From: Bacillota bacterium
Lineage (GTDB): Bacteria > Bacillota > Clostridia > Christensenellales > UMGS416
DNA: 13,433 nucleotides
Reading direction: 5' to 3'
Assembly: GCA_023428265.1 (NCBI GenBank)
Contig: JAEYYW010000065.1
Span: forward strand, 1-13,433
The notes under the pieces are model-generated. The model saw nothing but the letters and a program-made list of their open reading frames with translations. It was not told the DNA's origin and did no database searches. The position numbers were made by a program, and so were the translations under genes. Shown one piece after another: positions 1-6,412 of this stretch; the stretch's first letter is position 1; every line of letters starts with the position of its first letter.

Positions 1-80
1 GCCATGTAATTCTCAATGAACAGGTTTTCCAGCGGTGTCACATCATAATGGCTGCCGCCCGGTGCGAAGGAAATGGGCAT
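1..80 (-). CDS. Probable DnaD-domain replication protein, N-terminal fragment
   Basis: Reading leftward from an ATG at 80, 26 codons are visible before the window ends. They begin MPISFAPGGSHYD and contain TPLENLFIENYM. A GGGGAGAG ribosome binding site lies just upstream of the ATG. A segment of the type x-V/L-x-N-L-F-I-x-x-Y-M near the N-terminus is typical, as far as I recall, of Clostridia DnaD-like primosome proteins, which act in loading the replicative helicase. The diagnostic DnaD domain would be further along and is not in view, so the assignment rests on this short resemblance. It is read in the same direction as the small membrane genes upstream of it but is separated from them by a strong hairpin, so it is probably transcribed independently. 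Confidence 0.45.
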   Translation of the reverse strand, partial: MPISFAPGGSHYDVTPLENLFIENYM

Positions 81-107
81 TGGTCTCTCCCCGTGGTTCA
101 TTTGCGT

Positions 108-120
108 GTATCAATGATAC
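108..120. promoter_or_regulatory. 13-bp palindrome upstream of the DnaD-like gene
   Basis: GTATCA and TGATAC arms surround a single A. The palindrome lies 28 bases upstream of the start of the minus-strand gene. Its 11-base core TATCAATGATA recurs exactly at 2154-2164, in front of the zinc-ribbon operon. It could be an operator, but no regulator is known and short AT palindromes arise by chance. Confidence 0.3.
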
Positions 121-187
121 CATATCAAGGGGGAAAATAAAATGTGCGGCGCGATGGGCGCCGGGGGCGGATACTGCCGGGACGGGA

Positions 188-214
188 TAGGGGCCGGGCA
201 GAGCCCGGCCCCTA
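188..214. repeat. GC-rich perfect hairpin (REP-like unit) between minus-strand genes
   Basis: Twelve-base arms TAGGGGCCGGGC (188-199) and GCCCGGCCCCTA (203-214) flank a three-base loop. It stands after the stop codon (229) of the 73-residue membrane protein and before the DnaD-like gene. There is no T-tract, so it is not a textbook terminator, although the stem is strong enough to protect or stop transcripts. The arm sequence belongs to the same GAGCCCGGCCCCTAC family seen around 3239, 3336, 9382, 9475 and 10269. Confidence 0.65.
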
Positions 215-228
215 CGGAAAGCGTGAAA

Positions 229-450
229 TCAGTATTTCTTCGGTGTCAGCGCGATGATGAACAGGCCAAGGAAGCTGCCGAACAAGCCGACGAAGAAGCC
301 CGGCACCGGCCGCAGATCGCGGCTCTTGGCCATGTTCATCCCCACGATGCCGCAGACCACATTGATCACCAGGCCGAGCAGCGCCGGCACAACCATCACA
401 AGCAACGAAGCCAGACCATAGCCAAAGTCATACGCTGAAGGAACAGACAT
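229..450 (-). CDS. Small two-helix membrane protein (73 aa), function unknown
   Basis: Two hydrophobic segments are visible, about residues 12-35 and 50-67, separated by a short charged loop (AKSRDLRPVP), and the protein ends in a basic tail (PKKY). The pattern of a small loop, then a Gly/Phe-rich helix, then a short lysine tail is common in small Bacillota membrane proteins of unknown role. The start is supported by a GGAGG ribosome binding site six bases upstream of the ATG. The gene follows the DUF2752 gene by 18 bases and is very likely co-transcribed with it. No catalytic residues are evident. I do not recognise a named family with certainty. Confidence 0.75.
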   Translation of the reverse strand: MSVPSAYDFGYGLASLLVMVVPALLGLVINVVCGIVGMNMAKSRDLRPVPGFFVGLFGSFLGLFIIALTPKKY

Positions 451-468
451 CTTAATACCTCCGAAGTT

Positions 469-939
469 TTATTTCACCCACGAAATTTCCGTGGGCGCAA
501 GCCAGGAAAAGGGTTCCCAGGGCAGGTTGCGGGCCACCATAAACAGCACGATGACCGCCAGCGCCACCCAGGGCAGCCACAGCGGCAAAGAGGGCACCGG
601 CCGGCCGCGCCAGAGCCGCAGCAGAATCACTGCCAGCGCCGCCAGCAAAAACGGCAGGCTCACAACGGCCAGCGGGTTCATGCGGAAGCCCGCGTAAAAG
701 TGGCCGTTCAAAATCAGCCGCAGCGCCCGCGTGATGCCGCAGCCGGAGCAATACAGCCCGGTCAGCTCATGCAGCACGCAAGGCGGCAAAATGCTGGGGC
801 CGTTGGGGTCAGACACCTTCAAATACCAAAGCCCTGCCGCCGAGGCAAGCACCACCAGCACCGCCAGCACCGCCGCCCACGCCCGTTTTGCCTTTTTGCT
901 GCCATTCTGCACCGTGTGTTTCTCCGTGACGCCGATCAT
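469..939 (-). CDS. DUF2752 family membrane protein (156 aa)
   Basis: The family hallmark is clear: C54, then GLYCSGCGITRAL at residues 61-73, with C64 and C67 forming a C-x-x-C just before G-x-T-R-A-L, and a following segment NGHFYAGFRMNPL. Three membrane segments are predicted by eye, at about residues 19-40, 88-109 and 119-138. The biochemical function of DUF2752 is unknown; the conserved cysteines suggest metal binding or a disulfide. The reading frame is open upstream to 1050, but that stretch overlaps a terminator and the end of the previous gene. The ATG at 939 has a properly placed AAAGGA and is preferred. The gene runs with the 73-residue membrane protein and lies next to zinc-ribbon/CD225 genes, a combination in keeping with small-membrane-protein clusters of Clostridia. 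Confidence 0.85.
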   Translation of the reverse strand: MIGVTEKHTVQNGSKKAKRAWAAVLAVLVVLASAAGLWYLKVSDPNGPSILPPCVLHELTGLYCSGCGITRALRLILNGHFYAGFRMNPLAVVSLPFLLAALAVILLRLWRGRPVPSLPLWLPWVALAVIVLFMVARNLPWEPFSWLAPTEISWVK

Positions 940-982
940 GGTTCCTTTCGTGCCGCCCGATGGGGGCAAATTCGGTTGTGAT

Positions 983-1010
983 ACAAGAAAGGCCCGGCGG
1001 GAGCCGGGCC
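983..1010 (-). terminator. Intrinsic terminator after the zinc-ribbon/CD225 operon
   Basis: On the minus strand, arms GGCCCGGC and GCCGGGCC (991-1010) flank a four-base loop and are followed by TTTCTTGT. It begins 15 bases beyond the stop codon at 1025 and precedes the DUF2752 start at 939. It therefore separates the two transcription units, at least in part. Confidence 0.75.
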
Positions 1011-1024
1011 CGAGCGATGATCGA

Positions 1025-1474
1025 TCAGAAATTATTGGCAACGGCGCCAATCACGCCTGTTGCGACAACAATGATAATACCAACCACAAACAATGCGATG
1101 CCGACAATGAACATGATCATGGAAATTTTGACCTTCTTGTTCATGTCTTCATAGTCACCCTTGTTGTAGCTGCCCATGCCGATGGCGGCAAATACGATGC
1201 CGATGATACCAAAGAGATTGCCGCAGCACAACACAGTGAGCACGATGTTGAGAATCAGCCACAGTGTGGCTTTGTTCTTCTCAGCAGGCACAACTGGGGT
1301 GGAATAGGCCGGGGTTTCATAAGTGGGCGCGGCAGGCGCGGAGTAGGCCGGTGCTTCATAGACCGGCGCGGCGGGAGCGGGCTGCTCGGGAGCCTGGTCC
1401 AGCGGGGCGCCGCAGCTTGCGCAGAACACGGCCTCGTCAGCGTTGGAAATGCCACATTTGCCGCAGTTTTTCAT
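1025..1474 (-). CDS. Zinc-ribbon protein with CD225/dispanin-like membrane domain (149 aa)
   Basis: Residues 1-25 form a zinc ribbon with C4, C7, C18 and C21 (two C-x-x-C knuckles). Residues 26-66 are a Pro/Ala/Tyr-rich linker with repeated APxY-type units. Residues 70-100 are a hydrophobic helix containing the CC pair at 83-84. A charged loop with NKGDYED follows, then a second helix at about 118-140. The helix, Cys-pair, A-x-x-x-x-x-x-x-x-GD-loop, helix arrangement matches the CD225/dispanin (IFITM-like) family, whose bacterial members have no settled function. GAGGTG precedes the ATG. The gene is a paralogue of the one directly upstream, 36 bases away, and the two probably arose by tandem duplication and share a promoter. 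The zinc ribbon is expected in the cytoplasm. Confidence 0.85.
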   Translation of the reverse strand: MKNCGKCGISNADEAVFCASCGAPLDQAPEQPAPAAPVYEAPAYSAPAAPTYETPAYSTPVVPAEKNKATLWLILNIVLTVLCCGNLFGIIGIVFAAIGMGSYNKGDYEDMNKKVKISMIMFIVGIALFVVGIIIVVATGVIGAVANNF

Positions 1475-1510
1475 ACTTTCACCTCATGATGGATTGATTC
1501 TGGGGGGCCG

Positions 1511-2023
1511 TTATGAGTTGAGCGCAACCAGCCAAATCACGCCGATGACGATGGCGGTAATCAGCCCGAGAGCGGCGCCGATGATGAACATGATCATCGA
1601 GGTCTTGCTCTTCTTCTTCGCGTCTTCCACGTCGCCCTTATTGAAGCTGCTCATGCCCATGCCGGCCAAAATAATGCCGATCACGCTGAAAACAAAGCTG
1701 CCGGGGCAGCACACCACGGTGGCCACGATGTTGAGGATCAGCCACAATGTGGCCGGGTTCTTCTGCTCCGCGGCGGGGGTGATGGGGGCTGCAGACGCGG
1801 GGGAGTCATAGGCCGGTGCTGTGTAGGTGGGCGCCGTGTAGACCGGCTGGGGCGCTTCGGGCGGGGCCACCGGCATTTCCGGCGCGGCCTTCGGCACTTC
1901 GGGGGCGTGGGGCACCTCGGGCGCCGCCGGGGCAGCGGGAGCCTGGTTCAGCGGCGTGCCGCAGCTGGAGCAGAACAATGCTTCGTCCGCGTTGGAGTTA
2001 CCGCATTTAGAGCAGAACTTCAT
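1511..2023 (-). CDS. Zinc-ribbon protein with CD225/dispanin-like membrane domain, paralogue (170 aa)
   Basis: The architecture is the same as in the gene downstream: zinc ribbon with C4, C7, C18 and C21, a longer Pro/Ala/Glu-rich linker (about residues 26-88), a membrane helix with CC at 105-106, an NKGDVED loop and a second helix at about 143-165. The ribbon and the LWLILNIV and SMIMFI segments are nearly identical between the two proteins, while the linkers have diverged in length and sequence. That suggests the linker is a flexible spacer. The frame is open back to 2125, but the ATG at 2023 has a strong AAGGAGG and the upstream stretch holds the promoter region. This is the first gene of the operon. 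Confidence 0.87.
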   Translation of the reverse strand: MKFCSKCGNSNADEALFCSSCGTPLNQAPAAPAAPEVPHAPEVPKAAPEMPVAPPEAPQPVYTAPTYTAPAYDSPASAAPITPAAEQKNPATLWLILNIVATVVCCPGSFVFSVIGIILAGMGMSSFNKGDVEDAKKKSKTSMIMFIIGAALGLITAIVIGVIWLVALNS

Positions 2024-2131
2024 GATAATTCCTCCTTGATTGGTGTCTATGGAAAGTTGAATGAATCCCCGATGAAATGGTCTGCGCTGGATATAACAAA
2101 AAAGACGGATTCTGCCGGAATCCATGCCCTT

Positions 2132-2159
2132 ATTATAACATCTCCATCCGCAATATCAA
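2132..2159 (-). promoter_or_regulatory. Promoter of the zinc-ribbon/CD225 operon
   Basis: On the minus strand, TTGATA (2154-2159) and TATAAT (2132-2137) are separated by 16 bases. Transcription would start near 2125, giving a leader of about 100 bases. The -35 overlaps a 13-base palindrome (2153-2165). A GGATTC/GAATCC inverted repeat lies at 2107-2123, close to the expected start. Either could be an operator. Confidence 0.6.
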
Positions 2160-2217
2160 TGATATATTACCCATATGCAGGAATTTCGGCGGATATAACA
2201 GCCGTTTTTTATCGTGA

Positions 2218-2247
2218 TTCGCCATTTTCGGCCATCCGCAGTATAAT
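2218..2247 (+). promoter_or_regulatory. Possible promoter of the WalJ-like gene
   Basis: A consensus TATAAT lies at 2242-2247, 45 bases before the TTG start. The best -35 candidate is TTCGCC (2218-2223) at an 18-base spacing, which is weak. The element runs divergently from the zinc-ribbon promoter. Confidence 0.4.
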
Positions 2248-2291
2248 ATAGTCCTATTTGTTGTTGGAGAGCGGGAGAGGAGGCGAAGCCG

Positions 2292-3086
2292 TTGCAGATG
2301 ATGATCAGGCCGCTGTTTTCCGGCAGCCGCGGCAACGCCACCTATGTGGAGGCCGGCGGCGCACGGCTGCTGGTGGACGCCGGCGTATCCTGCGCGCGGC
2401 TGGCGCAGGCATTGAACGACATGGGCAGAGACCCGGCCTCGCTGGACGGCATCCTCATCACCCATGAGCACAGCGACCACATTGCCGGGCTGGATGTGTT
2501 TGCCGGCAAATTCGGTGTGAAGGTGTTTGCCAACCGGGAGACCTGGGCGGAGCTGGCACCCCGCCTGTCAAGGGTGCCCGAAAGCCAGCGCGTGGTGGTG
2601 GAGACCGACAGCGACTTCTGCGTGCGCGGCCTCAATGTGGAAACCTATGACAAGCCCCATGACTCGGTGCGTTCGCTGGGCTATGGGTTTTATGCCGGCG
2701 GCGTGCGCGGCGCGGTGATTACCGACGTGGGCCACCTGCCGCAAAAGCTGCTGGGGCGGCTGATGGGCTGCCGGCTGCTGGTGCTGGAATCCAACTATGA
2801 CGAGCAGATGCTGCTTTATGGCAAGTATCCGCAGATGCTCAAGAAGCGCATCTACGGGCGGCGCGGCCACCTGGGCAACAAAGACTGCGGCCTGGCCCTG
2901 CAAAAGCTGGTGATTGCCGGGGCAAAGCAGGTGGCGCTGGGCCACCTCTCCGAGGAAAACAACACCCCGGAGAAGGCCTTTGGCACCGTGGAGCACCTGC
3001 TCTGCACCGAGGGCATTCTGACGGGGCGCGATGTGCGCATTGTGGTGGCCGGGCAGGATGGGCCCTGCGAGGAGCTGCTGCTTTAA
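2292..3086 (+). CDS. WalJ/YycJ-like MBL-fold metallo-hydrolase (264 aa)
   Basis: The N-terminus LFSGSRGNATYVE, the strand ending in D29 and the metal-binding THEHSDH (residues 57-63) are diagnostic of the metallo-beta-lactamase fold. Later metal-site segments TDVGHL, ESNYDE and LGHLSEENNTPE match the YycJ/WalJ (VicX) subgroup of about 260 residues. Family members have been linked to cell-wall and DNA-replication coordination and are probably nucleases. The start is taken as TTG at 2292, eight bases after GAGAGGAGG. ATG at 2298 or 2301 is the alternative and would shorten the protein by two or three residues. In Bacillus the gene sits in the walRK operon; here it stands alone, divergent from the zinc-ribbon genes. 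The 380 bases after it contain only repeats. Confidence 0.88.
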   Translation: MQMMIRPLFSGSRGNATYVEAGGARLLVDAGVSCARLAQALNDMGRDPASLDGILITHEHSDHIAGLDVFAGKFGVKVFANRETWAELAPRLSRVPESQRVVVETDSDFCVRGLNVETYDKPHDSVRSLGYGFYAGGVRGAVITDVGHLPQKLLGRLMGCRLLVLESNYDEQMLLYGKYPQMLKKRIYGRRGHLGNKDCGLALQKLVIAGAKQVALGHLSEENNTPEKAFGTVEHLLCTEGILTGRDVRIVVAGQDGPCEELLL

Positions 3087-3140
3087 TCCTTTTTGTTTTG
3101 TCTATTTTGCTTTGGAAGAAATCAACACAGGAATAGGAAC

Positions 3141-3197
3141 GAACTTGTCCCCCTCATTGAGGGGGATGTCGATTCCATTGGAATCGACAGGGGGAGT
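3141..3197. repeat. CCCCCTC/GAGGGGG double-hairpin repeat, copy 1
   Basis: A 57-base unit holds a CCCCCTC/GAGGGGG hairpin followed by a palindrome with 11-base arms TGTCGATTCCA and TGGAATCGACA around one T, then AGGGGGAGT. It matches copy 2 (3411-3467) at all but one position and in the same orientation, and copy 3 (5684-5733) more loosely. There is no coding signal; short open frames through it are incidental. Confidence 0.85.
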
Positions 3198-3228
3198 TTG
3201 CAGGCAATACAACGCGGGCGGCTCGACT

Positions 3229-3364
3229 CGGGCCGGCACAGAGTCCGGCCCGTACATGGAGAGGGCGACTCTTGCTAGCATTTTCCTTAATCAAGTTTTG
3301 CGTTAAGAAGAATTACAACTTGAACATGGCTGTCAATGTACGGGCGGGGCTCTGTACCCGCCCG
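3229..3364. repeat. REP/MITE-like element bounded by inverted GC hairpins, copy A
   Basis: The left end has arms CGGGCCGG (3229-3236) and CCGGCCCG (3245-3252). The right end has CGGGCGGG (3341-3348) and CCCGCCCG (3357-3364). The 19-base unit at 3239-3257 is the inverted counterpart of 3336-3354, with two mismatches. The roughly 80-base core between them is AT-richer. A second element of the same build lies at 9330-9503. Together with the two CCCCCTC repeats it fills the gap between the WalJ-like gene and feoB. Confidence 0.7.
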
Positions 3365-3410
3365 ATGCGAAGAGACAATGTTTTTTCCCGGTGGGCCGGG
3401 GCATGTTGAT

Positions 3411-3467
3411 GAACTTGTCCCCCTCAATGAGGGGGATGTCGATTCCATTGGAATCGACAGGGGGAGT
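3411..3467. repeat. CCCCCTC/GAGGGGG double-hairpin repeat, copy 2, touching the feoB stop codon
   Basis: Nearly identical to 3141-3197: the hairpin loop reads AAT instead of ATT. Its last base is the first base of the complement of the feoB TGA stop, so the repeat begins exactly where feoB ends. It may act as a 3'-end structure for the feo transcript, although there is no T-tract. Confidence 0.85.
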
Positions 3468-5275
3468 CAGCCCCCCAGCAGCATGCCCACCTGATAAATT
3501 ATGAAACAGATCGCGTAAGCCACCGCCAGGCCCAGGCCGATGGTGAGCAGCGTGAACTTCCACGAATTCATTTCCTTTTTGATCGTCACGATCGTGGACG
3601 CGCAGGGGATGTAAAGCAGTGAAAACACCATCAGCACATAGCCCTGCAGCGGCGTGAAAAGCCCCTGCAGCGTGGCCGCCACGCCGTCGGCGCCGCCGCC
3701 GGTGAGCACGCCCAGCGTGGTCACAATGGCTTCCTTGGCAAACACGCCGGTGAGGAACGACACCGAAGCCCGCCAGTCGCCCAGGCCGATGGGCGCGAAA
3801 ACCGGTGACAGCCACCGGCCCAGCTGGGCCAGCAGGCTTTCGGAAGGATCCGCCGCCTCGGTGAAGGCCGGGGTGAAATACTGCAGCGCCCAGATGACCA
3901 CCGATGCTGCCAGCAGCACCGTGCCCGCCTTTTGCAGAAAGCCCTTCACCCGCTCCCAGGCGTGCAGGAAGAGGTTGCGGGCGCTGGGCAGCCGGTAAGG
4001 CGGGATCTCCATCACAAAGGCGGAGTCGCCGCCCTTAAACACAGTCTTGTTCAGCACGGCGCCGGCAATCACCGCCACCAAAATGCCAAGCAGGTAAACC
4101 GACAGGATCACAAGCCCCTGGTTGTTGGGGAAGAACGCACCGGCCAGCAGCGCATAGACCGGCAGGCGGGCGCTGCAGGAGAAAAACGGCACCAGCATCA
4201 TGGCCAGACGCCGCTCCTTTTCGCTGGGCAGCGCCCGGCAGGCCATCACCGCCGGCACCGAGCAGCCAAAGCCCATGATCAGCGGCATGATCGCCCCGCC
4301 GCCCAGGCCGATCCGGGAAAGGGCCTTGTCGGCAATGAAGGCGGCGCGGGCCATATAGCCGGAGTCTTCTAAAAGCGACGTGAGGAAAAACAGCGCCGCG
4401 ATCTGCGGCAGGAAGGAAACCACGCTGCCCACGCCGGAGACCACGCCCTCGCTCAGCAGCCGCACAATGGCGTCCGGCGCGTGCCACACGGTGAGCAGCG
4501 CCGCGACACCCGGCGCCAGGATGCCGTCTAGAAAATCGGAAATGAGCCCGGAGAGCAGCCCCGCGGCCTCAAAGGTGAGCCAAAACACCGCCAGCATCAC
4601 CAGCGCGAAGATGGGCACGGAGAGCCACTTGTTGAGCGCAAAACGGTCAATGCGCTCGGTGAGGTCCTTTGTCTTCTTCCGGTTATGGATCAGCACCTGC
4701 GCGGCGATGCCGGCGATGTCGCCATCGGCCATGCCGATGCCGCAATGCTTGCAGCCGTCGCACCCGGAGCAGGCATGCCGTGCCGCGCCATATTTGAGCG
4801 CCAGGCCGATCTGCGTTTTCAGCTCCTCCAGGTTTTTGCCGCGGGCGGCGCTCAGCGCAACCACCGGCACACCCAGCAGGATGGAGAGGCGGGCTGTGTC
4901 AATGGCGCTGCCCTTGGCCTCCAGCTCGTCCATCATGTTCAATGCCAGCACCGTGGGCTTGCCAAGCTTCAAAAGCTGCAGCGTCAGCATCAAGCTGCGC
5001 TCCAGTGTGCCTGCATCCAGTATGTTGATGATGAGTTCGATGTCTTCCCGGATCAGATAATCCCAGGCCAAAACTTGCTCCGCCGTGTCCGGGTCCAGTG
5101 AGTAAATGCCCGGCAGGTCGGTCAGAATGTGCTTTTCGCCCTCGATGGTGACAGGGCCTTCCTTCTTGTCCACCGTGACCCCCGGCCAGTTGCCGATGTG
5201 GCCGCGGCCTCCGGTCAACGCGTTGAAAAGTGTCGTTTTGCCGCTGTTCGGATTCCCTACCAGCGCAATCGCCAT
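3467..5275 (-). CDS. feoB: Ferrous iron transport protein B (602 aa)
   Basis: FeoB imports Fe(II) across the cytoplasmic membrane. The N-terminal G domain shows G1 GNPNSGKT (7-14), G3 DLPG (53-56), G4 NMMD (113-116) and G5 SA (142-143). The membrane part has the gate motif GFGCSVPA (335-342), SCSARLP (366-372), a second gate AKEAIVTTLGVL and PCASTIVTIKKE near the C-terminus. An unusual cluster C169, C172, C175, C178 (C-x2-C-x2-C-x2-C) lies between the G domain and the first membrane helix. The length is on the short side; the E. coli protein is about 770 residues. The ATG at 5275 is three bases after the feoA stop and has AGAGGTG upstream, so the two genes are co-transcribed and possibly translationally coupled. 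Iron control comes from the Fur box upstream of feoA. No feoC is seen. Confidence 0.96.
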   Translation of the reverse strand: MAIALVGNPNSGKTTLFNALTGGRGHIGNWPGVTVDKKEGPVTIEGEKHILTDLPGIYSLDPDTAEQVLAWDYLIREDIELIINILDAGTLERSLMLTLQLLKLGKPTVLALNMMDELEAKGSAIDTARLSILLGVPVVALSAARGKNLEELKTQIGLALKYGAARHACSGCDGCKHCGIGMADGDIAGIAAQVLIHNRKKTKDLTERIDRFALNKWLSVPIFALVMLAVFWLTFEAAGLLSGLISDFLDGILAPGVAALLTVWHAPDAIVRLLSEGVVSGVGSVVSFLPQIAALFFLTSLLEDSGYMARAAFIADKALSRIGLGGGAIMPLIMGFGCSVPAVMACRALPSEKERRLAMMLVPFFSCSARLPVYALLAGAFFPNNQGLVILSVYLLGILVAVIAGAVLNKTVFKGGDSAFVMEIPPYRLPSARNLFLHAWERVKGFLQKAGTVLLAASVVIWALQYFTPAFTEAADPSESLLAQLGRWLSPVFAPIGLGDWRASVSFLTGVFAKEAIVTTLGVLTGGGADGVAATLQGLFTPLQGYVLMVFSLLYIPCASTIVTIKKEMNSWKFTLLTIGLGLAVAYAICFIIYQVGMLLGG

Positions 5276-5278
5276 GTG

Positions 5279-5530
5279 TTACACCTCTGTCTCCGCCAGT
5301 TCTTCCACGTCCAGCGCCTCAAAGTCTTTGCGGCGCACGGCGAGGTTATAGCCCCGCACCTTCACAATGCAGGGGTCACCAAAGGGAGACACGCGCTCCA
5401 CCTGCATCTTGCAGCCTTTGTCGATGCCCATCGCCATCAGCCTGCGGGCGGAGGGGTGGCCGCAATTGACGCTCTGCACGCGCATGCAGTTTCCTGCCCG
5501 TAACCCATGCCTGCACCACTCATGTCCCAT
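5279..5530 (-). CDS. feoA: Ferrous iron transport protein A (83 aa)
   Basis: FeoA is a small cytoplasmic SH3-like protein that supports FeoB. The fold is recognisable from the segments RRLMAMGIDKGCKMQV, GDPCIVKVRGYNLAVRR and a C-terminal acidic helix. The frame is open to an ATG at 5581, but a perfect promoter and Fur box occupy 5550-5597, so that start would precede the transcript. The ATG at 5530 (MGHEWCRHG) has AGGTG five bases upstream and gives a typical FeoA length. The protein has five cysteines (6, 15, 23, 40, 54), which is rather many. It is the first gene of the feoAB operon. Confidence 0.92.
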   Translation of the reverse strand: MGHEWCRHGLRAGNCMRVQSVNCGHPSARRLMAMGIDKGCKMQVERVSPFGDPCIVKVRGYNLAVRRKDFEALDVEELAETEV

Positions 5531-5549
5531 CAGCGCACCTGCTTCTACT

Positions 5550-5564
5550 TGATAATTATTATCA
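5550..5564. promoter_or_regulatory. Fur box (perfect 7-1-7)
   Basis: TGATAAT, one T, then ATTATCA is the exact 7-1-7 core to which Fur binds with Fe(II). It starts five bases downstream of the feoA -10 and covers the transcription start, so iron-loaded Fur would block transcription of feoAB. Confidence 0.9.
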
Positions 5565-5569
5565 ATATC

Positions 5570-5597
5570 ATTATAATCCATCGTTGAAATTTGTCAA
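5570..5597 (-). promoter_or_regulatory. Promoter of feoAB
   Basis: On the minus strand a consensus TTGACA (5592-5597) and a consensus TATAAT (5570-5575) are separated by 16 bases. Both hexamers are perfect. The expected start lies inside the Fur box, giving a leader of some 30 bases to the ATG at 5530. Confidence 0.85.
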
Positions 5598-5683
5598 AGG
5601 GTTTTTTGTGGGAAGAGTAACGTTGTAATGATGAAAAAGGCATTGCCTATTCTGCAAACATCCCCCTGCTGCGTGGGAGCGGC

Positions 5684-5733
5684 CTTGTCCCCCTCTTGAG
5701 GGGGATATCGATTCCGCAGAAAGCGACAGGGGC
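5684..5733. repeat. CCCCCTC/GAGGGGG repeat, copy 3 (degenerate)
   Basis: CTTGTCCCCCTC, GAGGGGGAT, TCGATTCC and GCGACAGGGG are shared in order with the copies at 3141 and 3411, but the second palindrome is changed (TCGATTCCGCAGAAAGCGA). It lies between feoA and the HAD gene, so copies stand on both sides of the feo operon. Confidence 0.7.
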
Positions 5734-5803
5734 AACCGCCCAACTCCGGTAAAACTTTTCAGCCAAACCGGACACAATAAGGTATCAGTCAGGGGGTGAG
5801 GAA

Positions 5804-6412
5804 ATGAGCCGGGCCAGATGGCTGCTGTTTGACCTGGGCGGCGTGCTGGTGCACTATGCCGGCGCTGCGCGCATCAACGCGTGGCTGCCCAAGCCGGTGG
5901 ATGACTGGGAGCTGTCGCGCCACTGGCTCTATTCGCCGGCGGTGCGTGCCTTTGAGAGCGGCCGGATTAGCCCGGTGATTTTTGCGGCGGACCTGATTGA
6001 GGAAATGGGCCTGCAAGTGCACCCTGACGACTTTCTGCGGGAGTTCCCCAATTTTTTGCAGGGCTACTTCCCCGGCGCGGAGGAGCTGCTGGCCACGCTG
6101 GCCTCCCGCCACCCGCTGGCGCTGCTTTCCAACACCAACTCCCTTCAATGGGAAAAGCTCACGGCCACCACCTTCACCGATCAGCTTTTCCGCAAGGTGT
6201 TCCTTTCCTTTCGCACCGGCTTTCTGAAGCCCGACCGCGAGGCCTTTCTGAACGTGGTGGAAAAACTGGGTGTGGAGCCGGATCAGATCCTCTTTTTTGA
6301 CGACAACCCGGACAATGTGCGCGGCGCGCTCAACGTGGGCATGGAGGCCGTGCATGTGCTGGGGTTTGAAGACATGCGGGAGAAGATTTGGGCGATGGGG
6401 CTGATGGAGTAG
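5804..6412 (+). CDS. HAD-superfamily phosphatase, YihX-like (202 aa)
   Basis: The four HAD motifs are present: motif I FDLGGVL with nucleophile D10; motif II LLSNTN (S109); motif III GFLKPD (K142); motif IV FFDDNPDN (D166, D167). A helical cap lies between motifs I and II. The Gly in place of the usual second Asp of motif I, and the DLGGV/DLGNV pattern, resemble YihX, the alpha-D-glucose-1-phosphatase group of subfamily IA. The actual substrate cannot be told from sequence. A GGGGGTGAGGAA ribosome binding site precedes the ATG. The TAG stop overlaps by one base the terminal inverted repeat of the element that follows. No neighbour hints at a pathway. Confidence 0.87.
   Translation: MSRARWLLFDLGGVLVHYAGAARINAWLPKPVDDWELSRHWLYSPAVRAFESGRISPVIFAADLIEEMGLQVHPDDFLREFPNFLQGYFPGAEELLATLASRHPLALLSNTNSLQWEKLTATTFTDQLFRKVFLSFRTGFLKPDREAFLNVVEKLGVEPDQILFFDDNPDNVRGALNVGMEAVHVLGFEDMREKIWAMGLME

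Noticed and set aside
731..1489. Long open frame on the + strand opposite the zinc-ribbon and DUF2752 genes
   Set aside because: It is antisense to well-supported genes, has biased composition and no recognisable domain, and runs through the terminator at 983-1010.
3141..3467. CRISPR-like array from regularly occurring repeats
   Set aside because: Only two copies, strongly palindromic units, a 213-base interval that contains another repeat family, and no cas genes.
3333..3815. Minus-strand frame reading through repeat copy 2 (TPPVDSNGIDIPLIEGD)
   Set aside because: It is a translation of the dispersed palindromic repeat joined to an out-of-frame part of feoB.
5531..5581. feoA beginning at the upstream ATG (5581), giving 100 residues
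   Set aside because: The stretch contains the -10 and the Fur box, has no ribosome binding site before it, and codes for residues not typical of FeoA.
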